A stretch of DNA of 64,000 bases. It comes from Chryseobacterium sp. MFBS3-17. GTDB lineage: Bacteria > Bacteroidota > Bacteroidia > Flavobacteriales > Weeksellaceae. The DNA is taken from positions 124,001 through 188,000 of the forward strand of contig NZ_JAJEWK010000008.1 of NCBI RefSeq assembly GCF_020687745.1, given 5' to 3'. The notes under the pieces were generated by a model. That model saw only the letters and a program-made list of their open reading frames with translations. It searched no databases and had not been told where the DNA came from. Positions 25,362 through 33,733 of this stretch are shown here, one piece after another; positions within the stretch are counted from its first letter, which is position 1, and each line of letters starts with the position of its first letter. The position numbers were made by a program, and so were the translations under genes.

Positions 25362-27166
25362 AATGGGACGGCTACCGCGCTGTGGCAGATTTGCGCGAAG
25401 ACAAAGTGCGGCTCTATTCCCGAAATGGTCTGGATTTTTCGCAAAAGTTCAAAAAAGTAACCCGTGCGCTGAAACTGCAGGAGCATGAGATGGTGCTGGA
25501 TGGCGAAATCGTAGCTTATGACGAGCAGGGCAGGCCCAACTTCCAGTGGTTGCAGCGAATTGGTGATGATCCGGATCTGGTTTTGGCCTTTCAGGTGTTT
25601 GATCTGCTGTGGCTGAACGGACATGATACCACCGGTCTCACGCTGCTGCAGCGAAAGGAACTGCTGAAAGAAGCGCTGGTGGAAACCGAAATCATCAAAT
25701 ACTGTGACCATATTACAGAAAAAGGCAAAGATTTCTTTGCAGCGGCAGACGAAACGGGTCTGGAAGGCATCATTGCCAAAAGCTCAGAAAGTCTCTACCG
25801 GGAGAATATCCGCAGTTCTGAGTGGTTAAAAATAAAAATCAACAAAACAGATGAAGCCCTCATCTGCGGATTCACAGAACCCCGCGGTTCGCGCAAAAAA
25901 TTCGGTTCGCTGATTCTGGGCAAGTATCAGGACGGTGATCTGGTGTTTTGCGGACATACCGGTACGGGATTTTCGGACCGGATGCTCGATGAATTGTATG
26001 AGAAAATGGCGCCACTGATAGTCACCGGTTCCGCTTTCCGGATAACGCCAAAGACCAATGGTAAGGCCACGTGGGTGAAACCCGAACTGGTAGCAGAAAT
26101 TAAATTTACGGAACTTACCAAAGACCATATCTACCGCCACCCCGTATTTCTGAGGTTGCGGCAGGATAAAGACCCTGCCCAAATAAACTTTGATGCAGCG
26201 CAGGAACCCCCAAAAGAAGAACCCGTGAAGAAAGAAGCCCCCAAACGTAAAGCAGAAAAGAAAGATGTTACCAGAAAGATTGGTAAACAAAGTGTGAAGC
26301 TCACCAATCAGGACAAGGTGTATTTTCCGGATGATGAGGTCACGAAAGGCGATGTAATAGCCTACTACCAAACTATTTCCAGATACATTCTTCCGCACCT
26401 GAAAGGCAGGCCACAGTCCATGAACCGCTACCCGAACGGCATAAAAGGACTGAGTTTTTACCAGAAAGACGCAGCAGATGAAACCCCGGACTGGATTGAA
26501 ACCCAGAAAGTATTCTCCGAAAGTTCAGATAAATATATTAATTATATCATCTGCAACAATAAAGAAACCTTGGCCTATCTGAACAATCTGGGATGTATAG
26601 AACTGAATGTGTGGACCAGCCGCATTTCCACGGCAGATTTCCCGGATTATCTGGTGCTGGATCTGGATCCGTCTGAAAAAAACACCTTCGGAGATGTTAT
26701 AGAAACGGCGCAGATGGTGCGGGAGTTGCTGGATGCTGCGGGTGTAAAAAGTTATCCCAAAACATCCGGCAGTTCTGGCATTCACGTTTATATTCCTATG
26801 GGTGCGGTCTATACGTATGACCAGGTGAAGGATTTCGGGCATGTACTAATGCAGATGGTTCAGGAAAAACTCCCGGATCTCACTACGCTGGAACGGAGTC
26901 TGCAAAAGCGGGATAAGAATAAAATCTATCTGGATTACCTGCAAAACCGCCGCGGGCAAACACTGGCCAGCGTGTACAGTCTGCGCCCCCGGAAAGGTGC
27001 GCCGGTGTCTATGCCGCTGGATTGGGACGAGGTGAAAACAGGACTGCAACCCACGGATTTCAATATTTTTAATGCGGCAGAGCGGTTAAAGGCCCGGGGA
27101 GATCTGTTTAAACCGGTATTGGGTAAGGCTCCGGATTTACTGAAGGTTCTGGAGCAATTTTCCTGA
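25304..27166 (+). CDS. ligD: DNA ligase D, ligase and polymerase parts (continuation)
   Basis: The frame is open from 25211, straight after the A run; the ATG at 25304 is an internal conserved Met of the ligase domain (RPMLCKTG) and not a natural start. The ATP-dependent ligase domain follows with the nucleotidyl-acceptor Lys in FEIKWDGYRAVAD, LDGEIVAYDE and the motif V region SEWLKIKINK, then the OB fold. A Lys-rich linker leads to the archaeo-eukaryotic-primase-type polymerase domain (about residue 345 on), with the catalytic LDLDPSEKN and the SGSSGIHVYIP motif. It seals and fills broken DNA ends together with Ku. All catalytic domains are otherwise complete. Confidence 0.92.
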   Translation: MLCKTGNKPFDDPDWIFEIKWDGYRAVADLREDKVRLYSRNGLDFSQKFKKVTRALKLQEHEMVLDGEIVAYDEQGRPNFQWLQRIGDDPDLVLAFQVFDLLWLNGHDTTGLTLLQRKELLKEALVETEIIKYCDHITEKGKDFFAAADETGLEGIIAKSSESLYRENIRSSEWLKIKINKTDEALICGFTEPRGSRKKFGSLILGKYQDGDLVFCGHTGTGFSDRMLDELYEKMAPLIVTGSAFRITPKTNGKATWVKPELVAEIKFTELTKDHIYRHPVFLRLRQDKDPAQINFDAAQEPPKEEPVKKEAPKRKAEKKDVTRKIGKQSVKLTNQDKVYFPDDEVTKGDVIAYYQTISRYILPHLKGRPQSMNRYPNGIKGLSFYQKDAADETPDWIETQKVFSESSDKYINYIICNNKETLAYLNNLGCIELNVWTSRISTADFPDYLVLDLDPSEKNTFGDVIETAQMVRELLDAAGVKSYPKTSGSSGIHVYIPMGAVYTYDQVKDFGHVLMQMVQEKLPDLTTLERSLQKRDKNKIYLDYLQNRRGQTLASVYSLRPRKGAPVSMPLDWDEVKTGLQPTDFNIFNAAERLKARGDLFKPVLGKAPDLLKVLEQFS

Positions 27167-27494
27167 TCATCATCAAACAGATCATGCGACAAAAGGTGTC
27201 GTGTTTTATTTGGGTGCGTGGTTTTCTTAGAATTATTCTGAAGTCACCTTGCAGGGTTGTTTTAATTGGTCTTAAAATATGCAGCCCATTCTTATCATTA
27301 CAATTACCCTTGCCATACCTGCTTGTAAGAAGCTTCTAAAAAACGAAAATGTCTTAATACTCAATTAGTTCTTTGAGATTTTAATATTTGGGCACCATTC
27401 TCTGGTAGGAGTCCGTGAGAAATTCATTAAAAAAGCCGTTTCATTAAGTTATGAGACGACTTCTTCCTTATTCATTCAATATTTAATTTGTTTT
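27167..27494. other. AT-rich intergenic region downstream of ligD
   Basis: A possible ligD terminator (GCGACA/TGTCGT, then TTTT) lies at 27187-27207. A 29-codon frame at 27279-27368 starts with a lipoprotein-like signal (ITLAIPACKK), but is too short to support as a gene. At 27433-27465 a stem (AAGCCGT.TCAT / ATGAGACG.CTT) with a T-run on the minus strand would terminate the immunity-like genes. Otherwise nothing was recognised. Confidence 0.4.
27433..27465 (-). terminator. Terminator of the immunity-like genes
   Basis: An imperfect stem with a 6-base loop is followed by TTTTTT on the minus strand, about 30 bp past the stop of the downstream immunity-like copy. Confidence 0.6.
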
Positions 27495-27774
27495 TTATTC
27501 TTCCCAATCTTCAGCATAACCATGTTCGGTTATTGTATATAATATTTCCCCTGTTTCTGCATCTACGGCTATATAATGAGAAATGGGGTCTAAATATCCC
27601 TCTAAACGGCAAGTGACAATATAAGTATCTCTTTCTTGCTCATCATATTTTCCATAATTTATATAAGCATTATTTTCTAAATATATTTTTTCTAAAGATG
27701 CTATTTCAATGTAGTCCCTCTCTCTCTTTTATATATTTTTTTACATTTTCCAATGCTTTTTCTTTGGTTATCAT
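27495..27774 (-). pseudogene. Immunity-like small protein, copy A, frameshifted at an AG tract
   Basis: ATG 27774 opens MITKEKALENVKKYIKERE and stops after 22 codons. From the AG repeat (about 27717-27726, five AG units) a second frame continues to TAA 27495-27497 and ends VDAETGEILYTITEHGYAEDWEE. One additional AG unit would join the two frames into a 93-residue protein homologous along its length to copy B upstream. Composition and C-terminal phrasing recall small cytoplasmic immunity proteins of the YrhB/Imm35 type; this assignment is tentative. It lies 4 bp downstream of copy B. Confidence 0.6.
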
Positions 27775-27778
27775 ATTT

Positions 27779-28055
27779 CTATTCTTCCCAATCTTCGGCA
27801 TAGCCATGCTCTGTCATAGTAAATAACACTTCGCCTGTTTCTGCATCGACATAGACAAAGTTAGGTACATCTCCATAATAACCTTCGATATCATAATTTA
27901 CAACATAAACATCTTTTTTTTGGTCTTCATACTTACCGTATGGAACTTCTATTTTCTCCTTCATTTGGACTCTCTCTCTCTATATAGACATAGCTTCTAT
28001 TCTTTTTCTTTATATATTGTTCGACATTTTGAACTGCCTGTTCTTTTGTTATCAT
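27779..28055 (-). pseudogene. Immunity-like small protein, copy B, frameshifted at an AG tract
   Basis: ATG 28055 opens MITKEQAVQNVEQYIKKKN and runs 40 codons before a stop at 27933. The homologous C-terminal part (27779-27964, ending VLFTMTEHGYAEDWEE) is in another frame. The frames meet at six AG units (27970-27981), and one more AG unit would give an intact 92-residue protein. The AG tract sits about five codons further along than the tract in copy A, so the two tracts are not homologous positions. The ATG is 6 bp after the toxin-domain stop, the usual toxin-immunity spacing. Confidence 0.62.
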
Positions 28056-28061
28056 CACTAT

Positions 28062-28442
28062 TTATTTTGAATTTAAGATTATATCAAGATTTGCTTCTTG
28101 TCTTTTTTTAGAGATGTCATCTAAATTAAATGGTAAAGTTTCTTTTATTGGATTACCTAAATTGTCCGTGATCCCGTATTTGTGATATCTGTCATTTATG
28201 TACCATTCAGCATGCTTTAATTCTTTCCTGTTCAGATACTTTGAATGCTCTACCATCTTGTCATAAACAAACTTCTCTCTCTTCACCAGAGGTTTTTGCA
28301 TAAATGATTTCATGCCTGTTGCGTTGCAGTCCCGTATATGCATTAGTTCGTGAAGCAGTTCATATACTGTGGCATCTTCCCGTATCACGAGTTTCATTTT
28401 TTTACCGTCAGTGATCAAAAGTGCCGCATTCTTAGGACTCAT
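28062..28442 (-). CDS. Zincin metallopeptidase toxin domain (C-terminal remnant)
   Basis: About 126 residues from the first ATG, or about 160 if the open frame to 28547 is included. It contains VYELLHELMHIRDCNATG, an HExxH zinc-binding motif followed by an Asp/Cys context, and resembles the Tox-MPTase4-type toxin domain found at the C termini of polymorphic toxins. No delivery domain or signal peptide is present: the frame upstream runs into the REP-like hairpin and the transposase gene. It is therefore probably the detached C-terminal tip of a larger toxin. The immunity-like genes follow directly. Confidence 0.65.
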   Translation of the reverse strand: MSPKNAALLITDGKKMKLVIREDATVYELLHELMHIRDCNATGMKSFMQKPLVKREKFVYDKMVEHSKYLNRKELKHAEWYINDRYHKYGITDNLGNPIKETLPFNLDDISKKRQEANLDIILNSK

Positions 28443-28492
28443 TTCAAAAACTTTTCCTGATGGGTAGAAAAAACCTTCAACTTGAAAAGCCC

Positions 28493-28522
28493 CCGCTGCC
28501 GCACGAATCCTTTCGTGTGGCC
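28493..28522 (-). repeat. REP-like imperfect hairpin, downstream of transposase
   Basis: On the minus strand GGCCACACGAA and TTCGTGCGGC form an imperfect stem around AGGA. The same element occurs in opposite orientation at 29168-29194, so the two bracket the transposase gene. Confidence 0.65.
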
Positions 28523-28538
28523 GCTTCCCCGCCGTTCC

Positions 28539-29060
28539 TTAAAGACCAAACATTCTAAAAATGACAACATTGTCCAAAAGGCCTTTTTCATCAGCATAAT
28601 CTACGGCACTGCTGTATTTGTAATCTTCTGCCCGAAAAACCAAACCTGCGTCAACAGGATTTTGATGTATATAATTAATTTTTTGGTTAATAACATGATT
28701 GCTCCATAGTTCAACAGGTTTATTATCGTGTCTCCAGAATTGATAGTGTTTTACATTTGAACTTTTTGAGCTTTCTCTTAGAAAGAAATTCAATAAGAAT
28801 TCTTTTCTGCTTTCGGTTGGGTTTTCTTTGATGGCTTGTACAATTGCTCTGCTGGTAAATCTTTTTAAGTCACCAATAAGAAGTTCAGGTTTTTGTCCGT
28901 CTATGCTCCTAAAAACTAAATGAACATGGCTGGACATGATGCACCAGGCATGAATTTCCAAACCTTTATTCTGCTGACAGAATCTTACACTTTCCAAAAA
29001 AATGTCTTTGTATTCGTTCCGGACAAATACATCAAGCCAGCCTACAACCGCAAAACTCAC
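28539..29060 (-). CDS. REP-associated tyrosine transposase (Y1/HUH), N terminus interrupted
   Basis: A Y1_Tnp (IS200/RAYT-like) protein. It has the HUH metal motif in MSSHVHLVFRS and the catalytic-tyrosine helix in QKINYIHQNPVDAGLV, and ends near residue 173. Relatives begin about 15 residues earlier. Here the upstream sequence from ATG 29105 would encode MS-stop-NYKFHNPEGLYFV, so codon 3 is TGA (29097-29099). Translation could only begin internally (GTG 29060), losing the first strand. It is likely an inactive or weakly active single-copy RAYT. The flanking inverted REP-like hairpins fit this family. Confidence 0.82.
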   Translation of the reverse strand: MSFAVVGWLDVFVRNEYKDIFLESVRFCQQNKGLEIHAWCIMSSHVHLVFRSIDGQKPELLIGDLKRFTSRAIVQAIKENPTESRKEFLLNFFLRESSKSSNVKHYQFWRHDNKPVELWSNHVINQKINYIHQNPVDAGLVFRAEDYKYSSAVDYADEKGLLDNVVIFRMFGL

Positions 29061-29167
29061 GAAATATAAACCTTCAGGATTATGAAATTTGTAATTTCAG
29101 CTCATCTCTATGTTTTCATAAAGATAAAAATACTATAATTTTAGAAATTTCCGGTTAGAATAAAAAA

Positions 29168-29194
29168 CCACATGAGCGGTTCGTGCGGCAGAGG
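29168..29194 (+). repeat. REP-like element, upstream of transposase
   Basis: The element starts CCACATGAGCGG and continues TTCGTGCGGCAGAGG. It aligns with the hairpin at 28493-28522 in inverted orientation, with a one-base gap and four mismatches. Confidence 0.6.
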
Positions 29195-29265
29195 TGTGTA
29201 TGTTTGCCGGGAGCGAATCTTTGGCCATCCCTTAGAAAAACGTTATTTTTGATAAAACAATTGAC

Positions 29266-29778
29266 ATGAGCCACCAGACCATTTTTAAAACCGATCCGAA
29301 AGCGGCCACTATTTTTGTCATGAAAGTCCTGCCGGCAGATGTTTCTGAACTGTGGGAATATTTTGCAGACCGCAATCTGCTCAGCAGCTGGTGTGCACCG
29401 CAACCCTGGCGCTGCGAAATTTTGTCCATGAACTTCACTCCCGGCGGAAAATGGCATTATGCCATGGCCGGTCCCAATGGCGAACGGGAATATGCCGGCG
29501 TACGTTACAACGAAATCCGGAAAAACCGAACGATTTCATGGTCCGATTTTTTTGCAGATGAAAATGGTGTAGAAAATGTCAATCTGCCCCTCACAGACTG
29601 GCTCATTGGGTTTACCGGTGTGCAGCAGGGCGCAAAACTCACCATCAACATTCACTGCAAAAGCCCGGAAGATTTTCAGAAACTGCTGGATATGGGTTTT
29701 GAAGAGGGTTTTAAAATGACGCTGGATCACCTGTACAAGGTGATGGCTGCGCACAGGGCAACAGCCGGCTCAGAATAA
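29266..29778 (+). CDS. SRPBCC (AHSA1-type) domain protein
   Basis: A 170-residue single-domain protein with the helix-grip START-like fold of the Aha1-C/SRPBCC group: ADVSELWEYFADRNLLSSWCAP at the N-terminal strand-helix, MNFTPGGKWHYAMAGPNG in the central strands, and a long C-terminal helix (GFEEGFKMTLDHLYKVM). Such proteins bind hydrophobic ligands; the specific role is not deducible. Its 3' end overlaps the convergent gene at 29770 by 9 bp. Confidence 0.85.
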   Translation: MSHQTIFKTDPKAATIFVMKVLPADVSELWEYFADRNLLSSWCAPQPWRCEILSMNFTPGGKWHYAMAGPNGEREYAGVRYNEIRKNRTISWSDFFADENGVENVNLPLTDWLIGFTGVQQGAKLTINIHCKSPEDFQKLLDMGFEEGFKMTLDHLYKVMAAHRATAGSE

Positions 29779-30120
29779 ATCCTCGTCCATAAAATACTGA
29801 ATGATGGCTTTTTTCATGAGGATTTGCTGCTCATTCGGCCGCAGTTCGGGCATGGGTTCCAACGGGTCGAAATGGGGGAATCCGTCATCGTCATAATGCG
29901 AAAATTCATAGTACCCAAACGGTTGCAGTAATCTGCAGACTGCTATATGCAGAATATTCAGTTTGTCATCTTTGGTGTATTTCTGGGCGCCGCTGCCCAG
30001 TTCCTGTACCCCAATGAGGAACAAAATGGTGTCCAGCGCCGGATTTTTACCGGTGTCAAAGCGTTCTTCAAAAAACTGTTCTACCCGGGCCCATAGCTGG
30101 CCTTCTGTAATATTGCTCAT
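29770..30120 (-). CDS. Conserved hypothetical protein
   Basis: A 116-residue soluble, acidic, helical protein (WARVEQFFEERF, LDTILFLIGVQELG, LNILHIAVCRLLQPFGYY). I do not recognise a named family. Its start overlaps the stop of the oligopeptidase gene by 4 bp (ATGA), so the two are co-translated, and it overlaps the convergent SRPBCC gene by 9 bp at its 3' end. Confidence 0.7.
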   Translation of the reverse strand: MSNITEGQLWARVEQFFEERFDTGKNPALDTILFLIGVQELGSGAQKYTKDDKLNILHIAVCRLLQPFGYYEFSHYDDDGFPHFDPLEPMPELRPNEQQILMKKAIIQYFMDEDLF

Positions 30121-32165
30121 GCTGTAATTCCTTCTAGTTTTAGTAAAAATGCAATTTCCAGGGCGTCTTCCTTCAGACTTTCAAAACGGCCGCTGGCTCC
30201 GCCGTGTCCTGAGCTCATATCGGTTTTGAAAATGATGAGGTGGTCATCTGTTTTCAGTTCCCGAAGCCTGGCTACCCACTTTGCTGGTTCCCAGTATTGT
30301 ACCTGAGAATCATGCAGCCCTGTGGTAATGAGCATATGAGGATAGTCGGTTTCCCGCACATTGTCATACGGAGAGTAGGATTTCATATACTCGTAATACT
30401 CTTTTTCATTGGGATTTCCCCATTCGTCATATTCCCCGGTGGTCAGCGGTATGGTTTCGTCCAGCATGGTGGTCACCACATCTACGAAAGGGACCTGAGC
30501 CACAACGCCATGAAAGAGTTGTGGTTCTTCATTGATGACCGCTCCTACCAGCAGTCCACCGGCAGAACCTCCCATGGCATAGAGATGAGCCGATGAGGTG
30601 TAATGTTCCGTGATGAGATGTTTTGCGGCATCTATAAAGTCAAAAAATGTATTCTTTTTATTCAGCATTTTGCCGTCTTCATACCAGTCTCTTCCCAGGT
30701 ATTCCCCGCCACGGATGTGGGCAATGGCGTAGATGAAGCCCCGGTCCAGCAGGGAGAGCCGTACATTGGAAAAGCTGGCATCTACCGTATGTCCGTAACT
30801 GCCGTACCCGTACAGCAGCAGCGGCGTGCGGGCTGACTTCACCGTATCTTTATGGTAAACAAGCGACACCGGAATCCGGGATTTTCCGTCGCGTGAGGGC
30901 GCCCATATTCTTTCGGAAACATAATTTCCGGCCACAAATTTTCCGCCCAGTACTTCCTGTTCTTTCAGCAGGGTAGTGGTTTTCTCCTGCATATCGTATT
31001 CAAATGTAGAATTCGGCCGGGTGAGGGAAGTATAGCCGTAGCGGAGGGTATGGGTAGCAAATTCCAGATTAATCCCAATGTAGGCCGTATAGGTAGGGTC
31101 TGAAAACGGCAGGTAATGAGAGGACTGATTGTTGTGGTCAATGATTTTAAGTTGTAGCAGGCCTTCTGTTCTTTCCTCCAGCACCAGATAGTCGCGGAAG
31201 ATTTCAAAACCCTCCAGCAAAGTGTCTTCACGGTGCGGAATGAGATCCTGCCAGTGTGCGATGCCGCACTGTGCCACCGGTGTTTTCACAATTTTGAAGT
31301 TGGTGGCGTCATTTGCATTGGTGATGATATAAAAATCATTGCCAAAATGTTCTACAGAATATTCCAGATCTGCCATACGCGGCTGCAGAATGGTCCATGG
31401 CGCATCCACATCAGTTGCCGGGACAAAGCGGTGCTCGTCTGAAACTGTGCTGGAGCTGGCAATGAAAATGTATTCCAGGGATTTTGTTTTGAAGACGTTG
31501 ACATCAAATGCCTCATCTTCTTCGTGAAACACCAGCATATCTTCGGACTGTGCGGTGCCCAATTCGTGACGCCATACCTGGTAAGCTCGCAGGTTTTTAT
31601 CTTTTCTGATGTAGAATACATGCCGGTTGTCTGCAGCCCACACGGATTTTCCGGTGGTGTTTTCCAGCCGGTCCGGCAGCAGTGCGCCGGTCATCAGGTT
31701 TTTAAAGTGAATGGTAAAGATTCTGCGACCCAGCGTGTCGGTAGAGAATGCCGCCAGTTGATTGTCCGGACTCACCGCGGCACTTCCCAGATCAAAGTAG
31801 GCAAAATCTTTGGCCATAATATTGGCATCCAGCATGATTTCTTCGGGCGCATCCAGTGAAAGGTGCTTCCTGCTGAATACCGGGTATTCCTGGCCTTTTT
31901 CGTAGCGTACAATATACCAGTATTCATTAAAGAAATAGGGAATAGACTCATCATCTTTTTTATACCGGGCTTTCATTTCCTCATAAAGCGCTTCCTGCAG
32001 AGGCTCGGTATCCTTCATCACGTGCGTGGCATAGTCGTTCTCGGCACGGAGGTAACCGGTCACTTCCGGGTTATCCCGTTCATTCATCCAGAAATAGGCA
32101 TCGGTTCTGTGGTCGCCGTGTTTTTCCAGTAGGGTATTTATTTTCTTTGCCTTTGGAGCTTGCAT
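30117..32165 (-). CDS. ptrB: Oligopeptidase B (S9A prolyl oligopeptidase family)
   Basis: About 682 residues. The N-terminal beta-propeller begins APKAKKINTLLEKHGDHRTDAYFWMNERDNPEV, the family start region. The C-terminal alpha/beta-hydrolase has the nucleophile in MGGSAGGLLVGA, an Asp in the LITTGLHDSQV region and the His in SSGHGGASGRF. It cleaves short peptides after basic residues. The frame opens at 32186; ATG 32165 (MQAPKAKK) is preferred because the earlier Met lies in the leader. There is no signal peptide, so it is cytoplasmic. Confidence 0.93.
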   Translation of the reverse strand: MQAPKAKKINTLLEKHGDHRTDAYFWMNERDNPEVTGYLRAENDYATHVMKDTEPLQEALYEEMKARYKKDDESIPYFFNEYWYIVRYEKGQEYPVFSRKHLSLDAPEEIMLDANIMAKDFAYFDLGSAAVSPDNQLAAFSTDTLGRRIFTIHFKNLMTGALLPDRLENTTGKSVWAADNRHVFYIRKDKNLRAYQVWRHELGTAQSEDMLVFHEEDEAFDVNVFKTKSLEYIFIASSSTVSDEHRFVPATDVDAPWTILQPRMADLEYSVEHFGNDFYIITNANDATNFKIVKTPVAQCGIAHWQDLIPHREDTLLEGFEIFRDYLVLEERTEGLLQLKIIDHNNQSSHYLPFSDPTYTAYIGINLEFATHTLRYGYTSLTRPNSTFEYDMQEKTTTLLKEQEVLGGKFVAGNYVSERIWAPSRDGKSRIPVSLVYHKDTVKSARTPLLLYGYGSYGHTVDASFSNVRLSLLDRGFIYAIAHIRGGEYLGRDWYEDGKMLNKKNTFFDFIDAAKHLITEHYTSSAHLYAMGGSAGGLLVGAVINEEPQLFHGVVAQVPFVDVVTTMLDETIPLTTGEYDEWGNPNEKEYYEYMKSYSPYDNVRETDYPHMLITTGLHDSQVQYWEPAKWVARLRELKTDDHLIIFKTDMSSGHGGASGRFESLKEDALEIAFLLKLEGITA

Positions 32166-32195
32166 AATTGTGTAAAAAGAGTTCAAATGTAAAAT

Positions 32196-32232
32196 AAAAA
32201 ACCATCTTTTCTGGCTGAAAAGACGGTTTTTG
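32196..32232 (-). terminator. Terminator downstream of the second hemD-like gene
   Basis: A long stem AAAAACC.TCTTTTC / GAAAAGA.GGTTTTT with a 5-base loop lies 17 bp past the stop at 32249, with T-rich flanks on both strands. Confidence 0.75.
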
Positions 32233-32248
32233 GATATTTTTAATAGAA

Positions 32249-32989
32249 TTATTTATTCATATTGCGGATGTACTTCTCTATGGCCATCGTCATAGAAGGA
32301 GTTTCCTTGGTGGGTGCCATCACATCTACCTTCAGTCCGGTTTCTTCGGCTGCACTCTGTGTGGTAGGTCCGAAAACGGCAATTTTGGTATCGCCTTGCT
32401 TAAAGTCTTCAAAGTTCTGATGCAGAGATCTGATGCCCTGCGGACTGAAAAAAACCAGCATGTCATAATCCTTGATGGAGATATCTGTAAGGTCTGAGCA
32501 AACGGTTCTGTACATGATGGCGCGGGTCCAGTCCAGGTTGGCTTTATCCAGTGTGGCCGGAATATCGGGACTCAGCACATCTGATGAAGGCAGTAAATAT
32601 TTTTCTGACGGAAATTTCTTGAAAAGCGGAGCCATGTCGGCAAAAGTCTTTTCACCGAAACTGATTTTTCTTTTCCGGTAAACAATGTGCTTTTGCAGGT
32701 AGTTCGCAATGGCTTCACTCTGGCAGATGTATCTCATGGAATCAGGAACGCTGAAACGCATTTCTTCTGCCAGTCTGAAATAGTGGTCTATCGCATTTTT
32801 ACTGGTGAAGATGATACCGGTGTACTGGTTCAGATCTATTTTTTGAGTACGGAGCTCTTTATTATCCAAACCTTCCACATGGATAAAAGGTCTAAAATCT
32901 ATTTTGATTTTTTCCTTCTTTGCCATTTCCAGATACGGGGAAGACTCGTTCGGCGCAGGCTGAGATACAAGAATAGACTTTATTTTCAT
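32249..32989 (-). CDS. Uroporphyrinogen-III synthase family protein (second copy)
   Basis: About 246 residues with the HemD fold: ILVSQPAPNESSPYLE at the N terminus, GIIFTSKNAIDHYF, and MLVFFSPQGIRSLHQ near the C terminus. It differs clearly from the copy in the hem operon. It is paired with the DUF4271 gene 15 bp upstream, a conserved Bacteroidota arrangement. Whether it makes uroporphyrinogen III or has another role is uncertain because the hem operon already has a HemD. The frame opens at 33058; ATG 32989 (MKIKSILVSQ) is the natural start. Confidence 0.82.
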   Translation of the reverse strand: MKIKSILVSQPAPNESSPYLEMAKKEKIKIDFRPFIHVEGLDNKELRTQKIDLNQYTGIIFTSKNAIDHYFRLAEEMRFSVPDSMRYICQSEAIANYLQKHIVYRKRKISFGEKTFADMAPLFKKFPSEKYLLPSSDVLSPDIPATLDKANLDWTRAIMYRTVCSDLTDISIKDYDMLVFFSPQGIRSLHQNFEDFKQGDTKIAVFGPTTQSAAEETGLKVDVMAPTKETPSMTMAIEKYIRNMNK

Positions 32990-33003
32990 TGTGTATTTGT
33001 ATT

Positions 33004-33672
33004 TTAAAAAAACAATAGTTTCCAGAGTGCCAGTAAAGGCATAATTTGGAGGGTGCAAATATACAAAAATTTATAATACCATTCCGGGGGCAGGATTTGA
33101 TTTTTGTGAAACAGGTAGTAAAACTGTTTGAAAATCACAACCAAAGCAAAGGAAATTACATAAATATGCAGCATTTCTGCTTTATGGGTTATAAAATAGT
33201 AATGACCTGTACACGCTGCCATGAGGAAGAGCGACAGGACAAAGTAAAACCGGGTGGCGGTAAAGGTAAACGCCGGCCAGCGGCGGGAAAAGCCCACACT
33301 CTGGAAGAACAGATAGCTCAGCGCTGCCTTGCACAGATAAAACAGGACCAGTGTCAGAAATGTAAACCCGAATTTGTTCAGCTGCAGCCCCAGAATCTGC
33401 AGTTCGCTCACGGCTTTGGGAACGATGGGGATGTGTTGTGAGATGAGTGCTGCAAGTGTAAGGCAAGTTACCAGCGATACAATGACCCAACTGATGAAAA
33501 GGTTGCTGGATTCTGCAAATTCCTGCTGCAGGAATGATTTTACACTGGCGTCGCGGTGGAGCGAAATCATCATAAAAACATATAAAAAAGCGCAGCACAG
33601 CAATAAAATGATTACCCAATCGTTGTTTTCGGGAATCCGCACGTCATTAGAGATACTGATGAATGAAATCAA
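33004..33672 (-). CDS. DUF4271 multipass membrane protein
   Basis: A 222-residue protein with about six membrane segments and short connecting loops. It matches the DUF4271 family of Bacteroidota, which is regularly encoded beside a HemD-like gene, as here. The function is unknown. It begins close to the divergent glycosyltransferase promoter. Confidence 0.82.
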   Translation of the reverse strand: MISFISISNDVRIPENNDWVIILLLCCAFLYVFMMISLHRDASVKSFLQQEFAESSNLFISWVIVSLVTCLTLAALISQHIPIVPKAVSELQILGLQLNKFGFTFLTLVLFYLCKAALSYLFFQSVGFSRRWPAFTFTATRFYFVLSLFLMAACTGHYYFITHKAEMLHIYVISFALVVIFKQFYYLFHKNQILPPEWYYKFLYICTLQIMPLLALWKLLFF

Positions 33673-33733
33673 ACCACAAATTTTTGCAAAAATAGGATTA
33701 TTTTAAAATGTAAATGCTGTGCAGAAATTAAAC

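Noticed and set aside
25304..27166. Independent ligase-polymerase gene starting at ATG 25304
   Set aside because: The frame is open and linker-like back to the A run at 25211, and the Met is the internal conserved RPML position; a split single gene explains it better.
27279..27368. 29-residue lipoprotein-like peptide gene
   Set aside because: The lipobox-like AIPAC is suggestive, but the frame is very short, lacks a promoter or ribosome site and lies in a decayed region.
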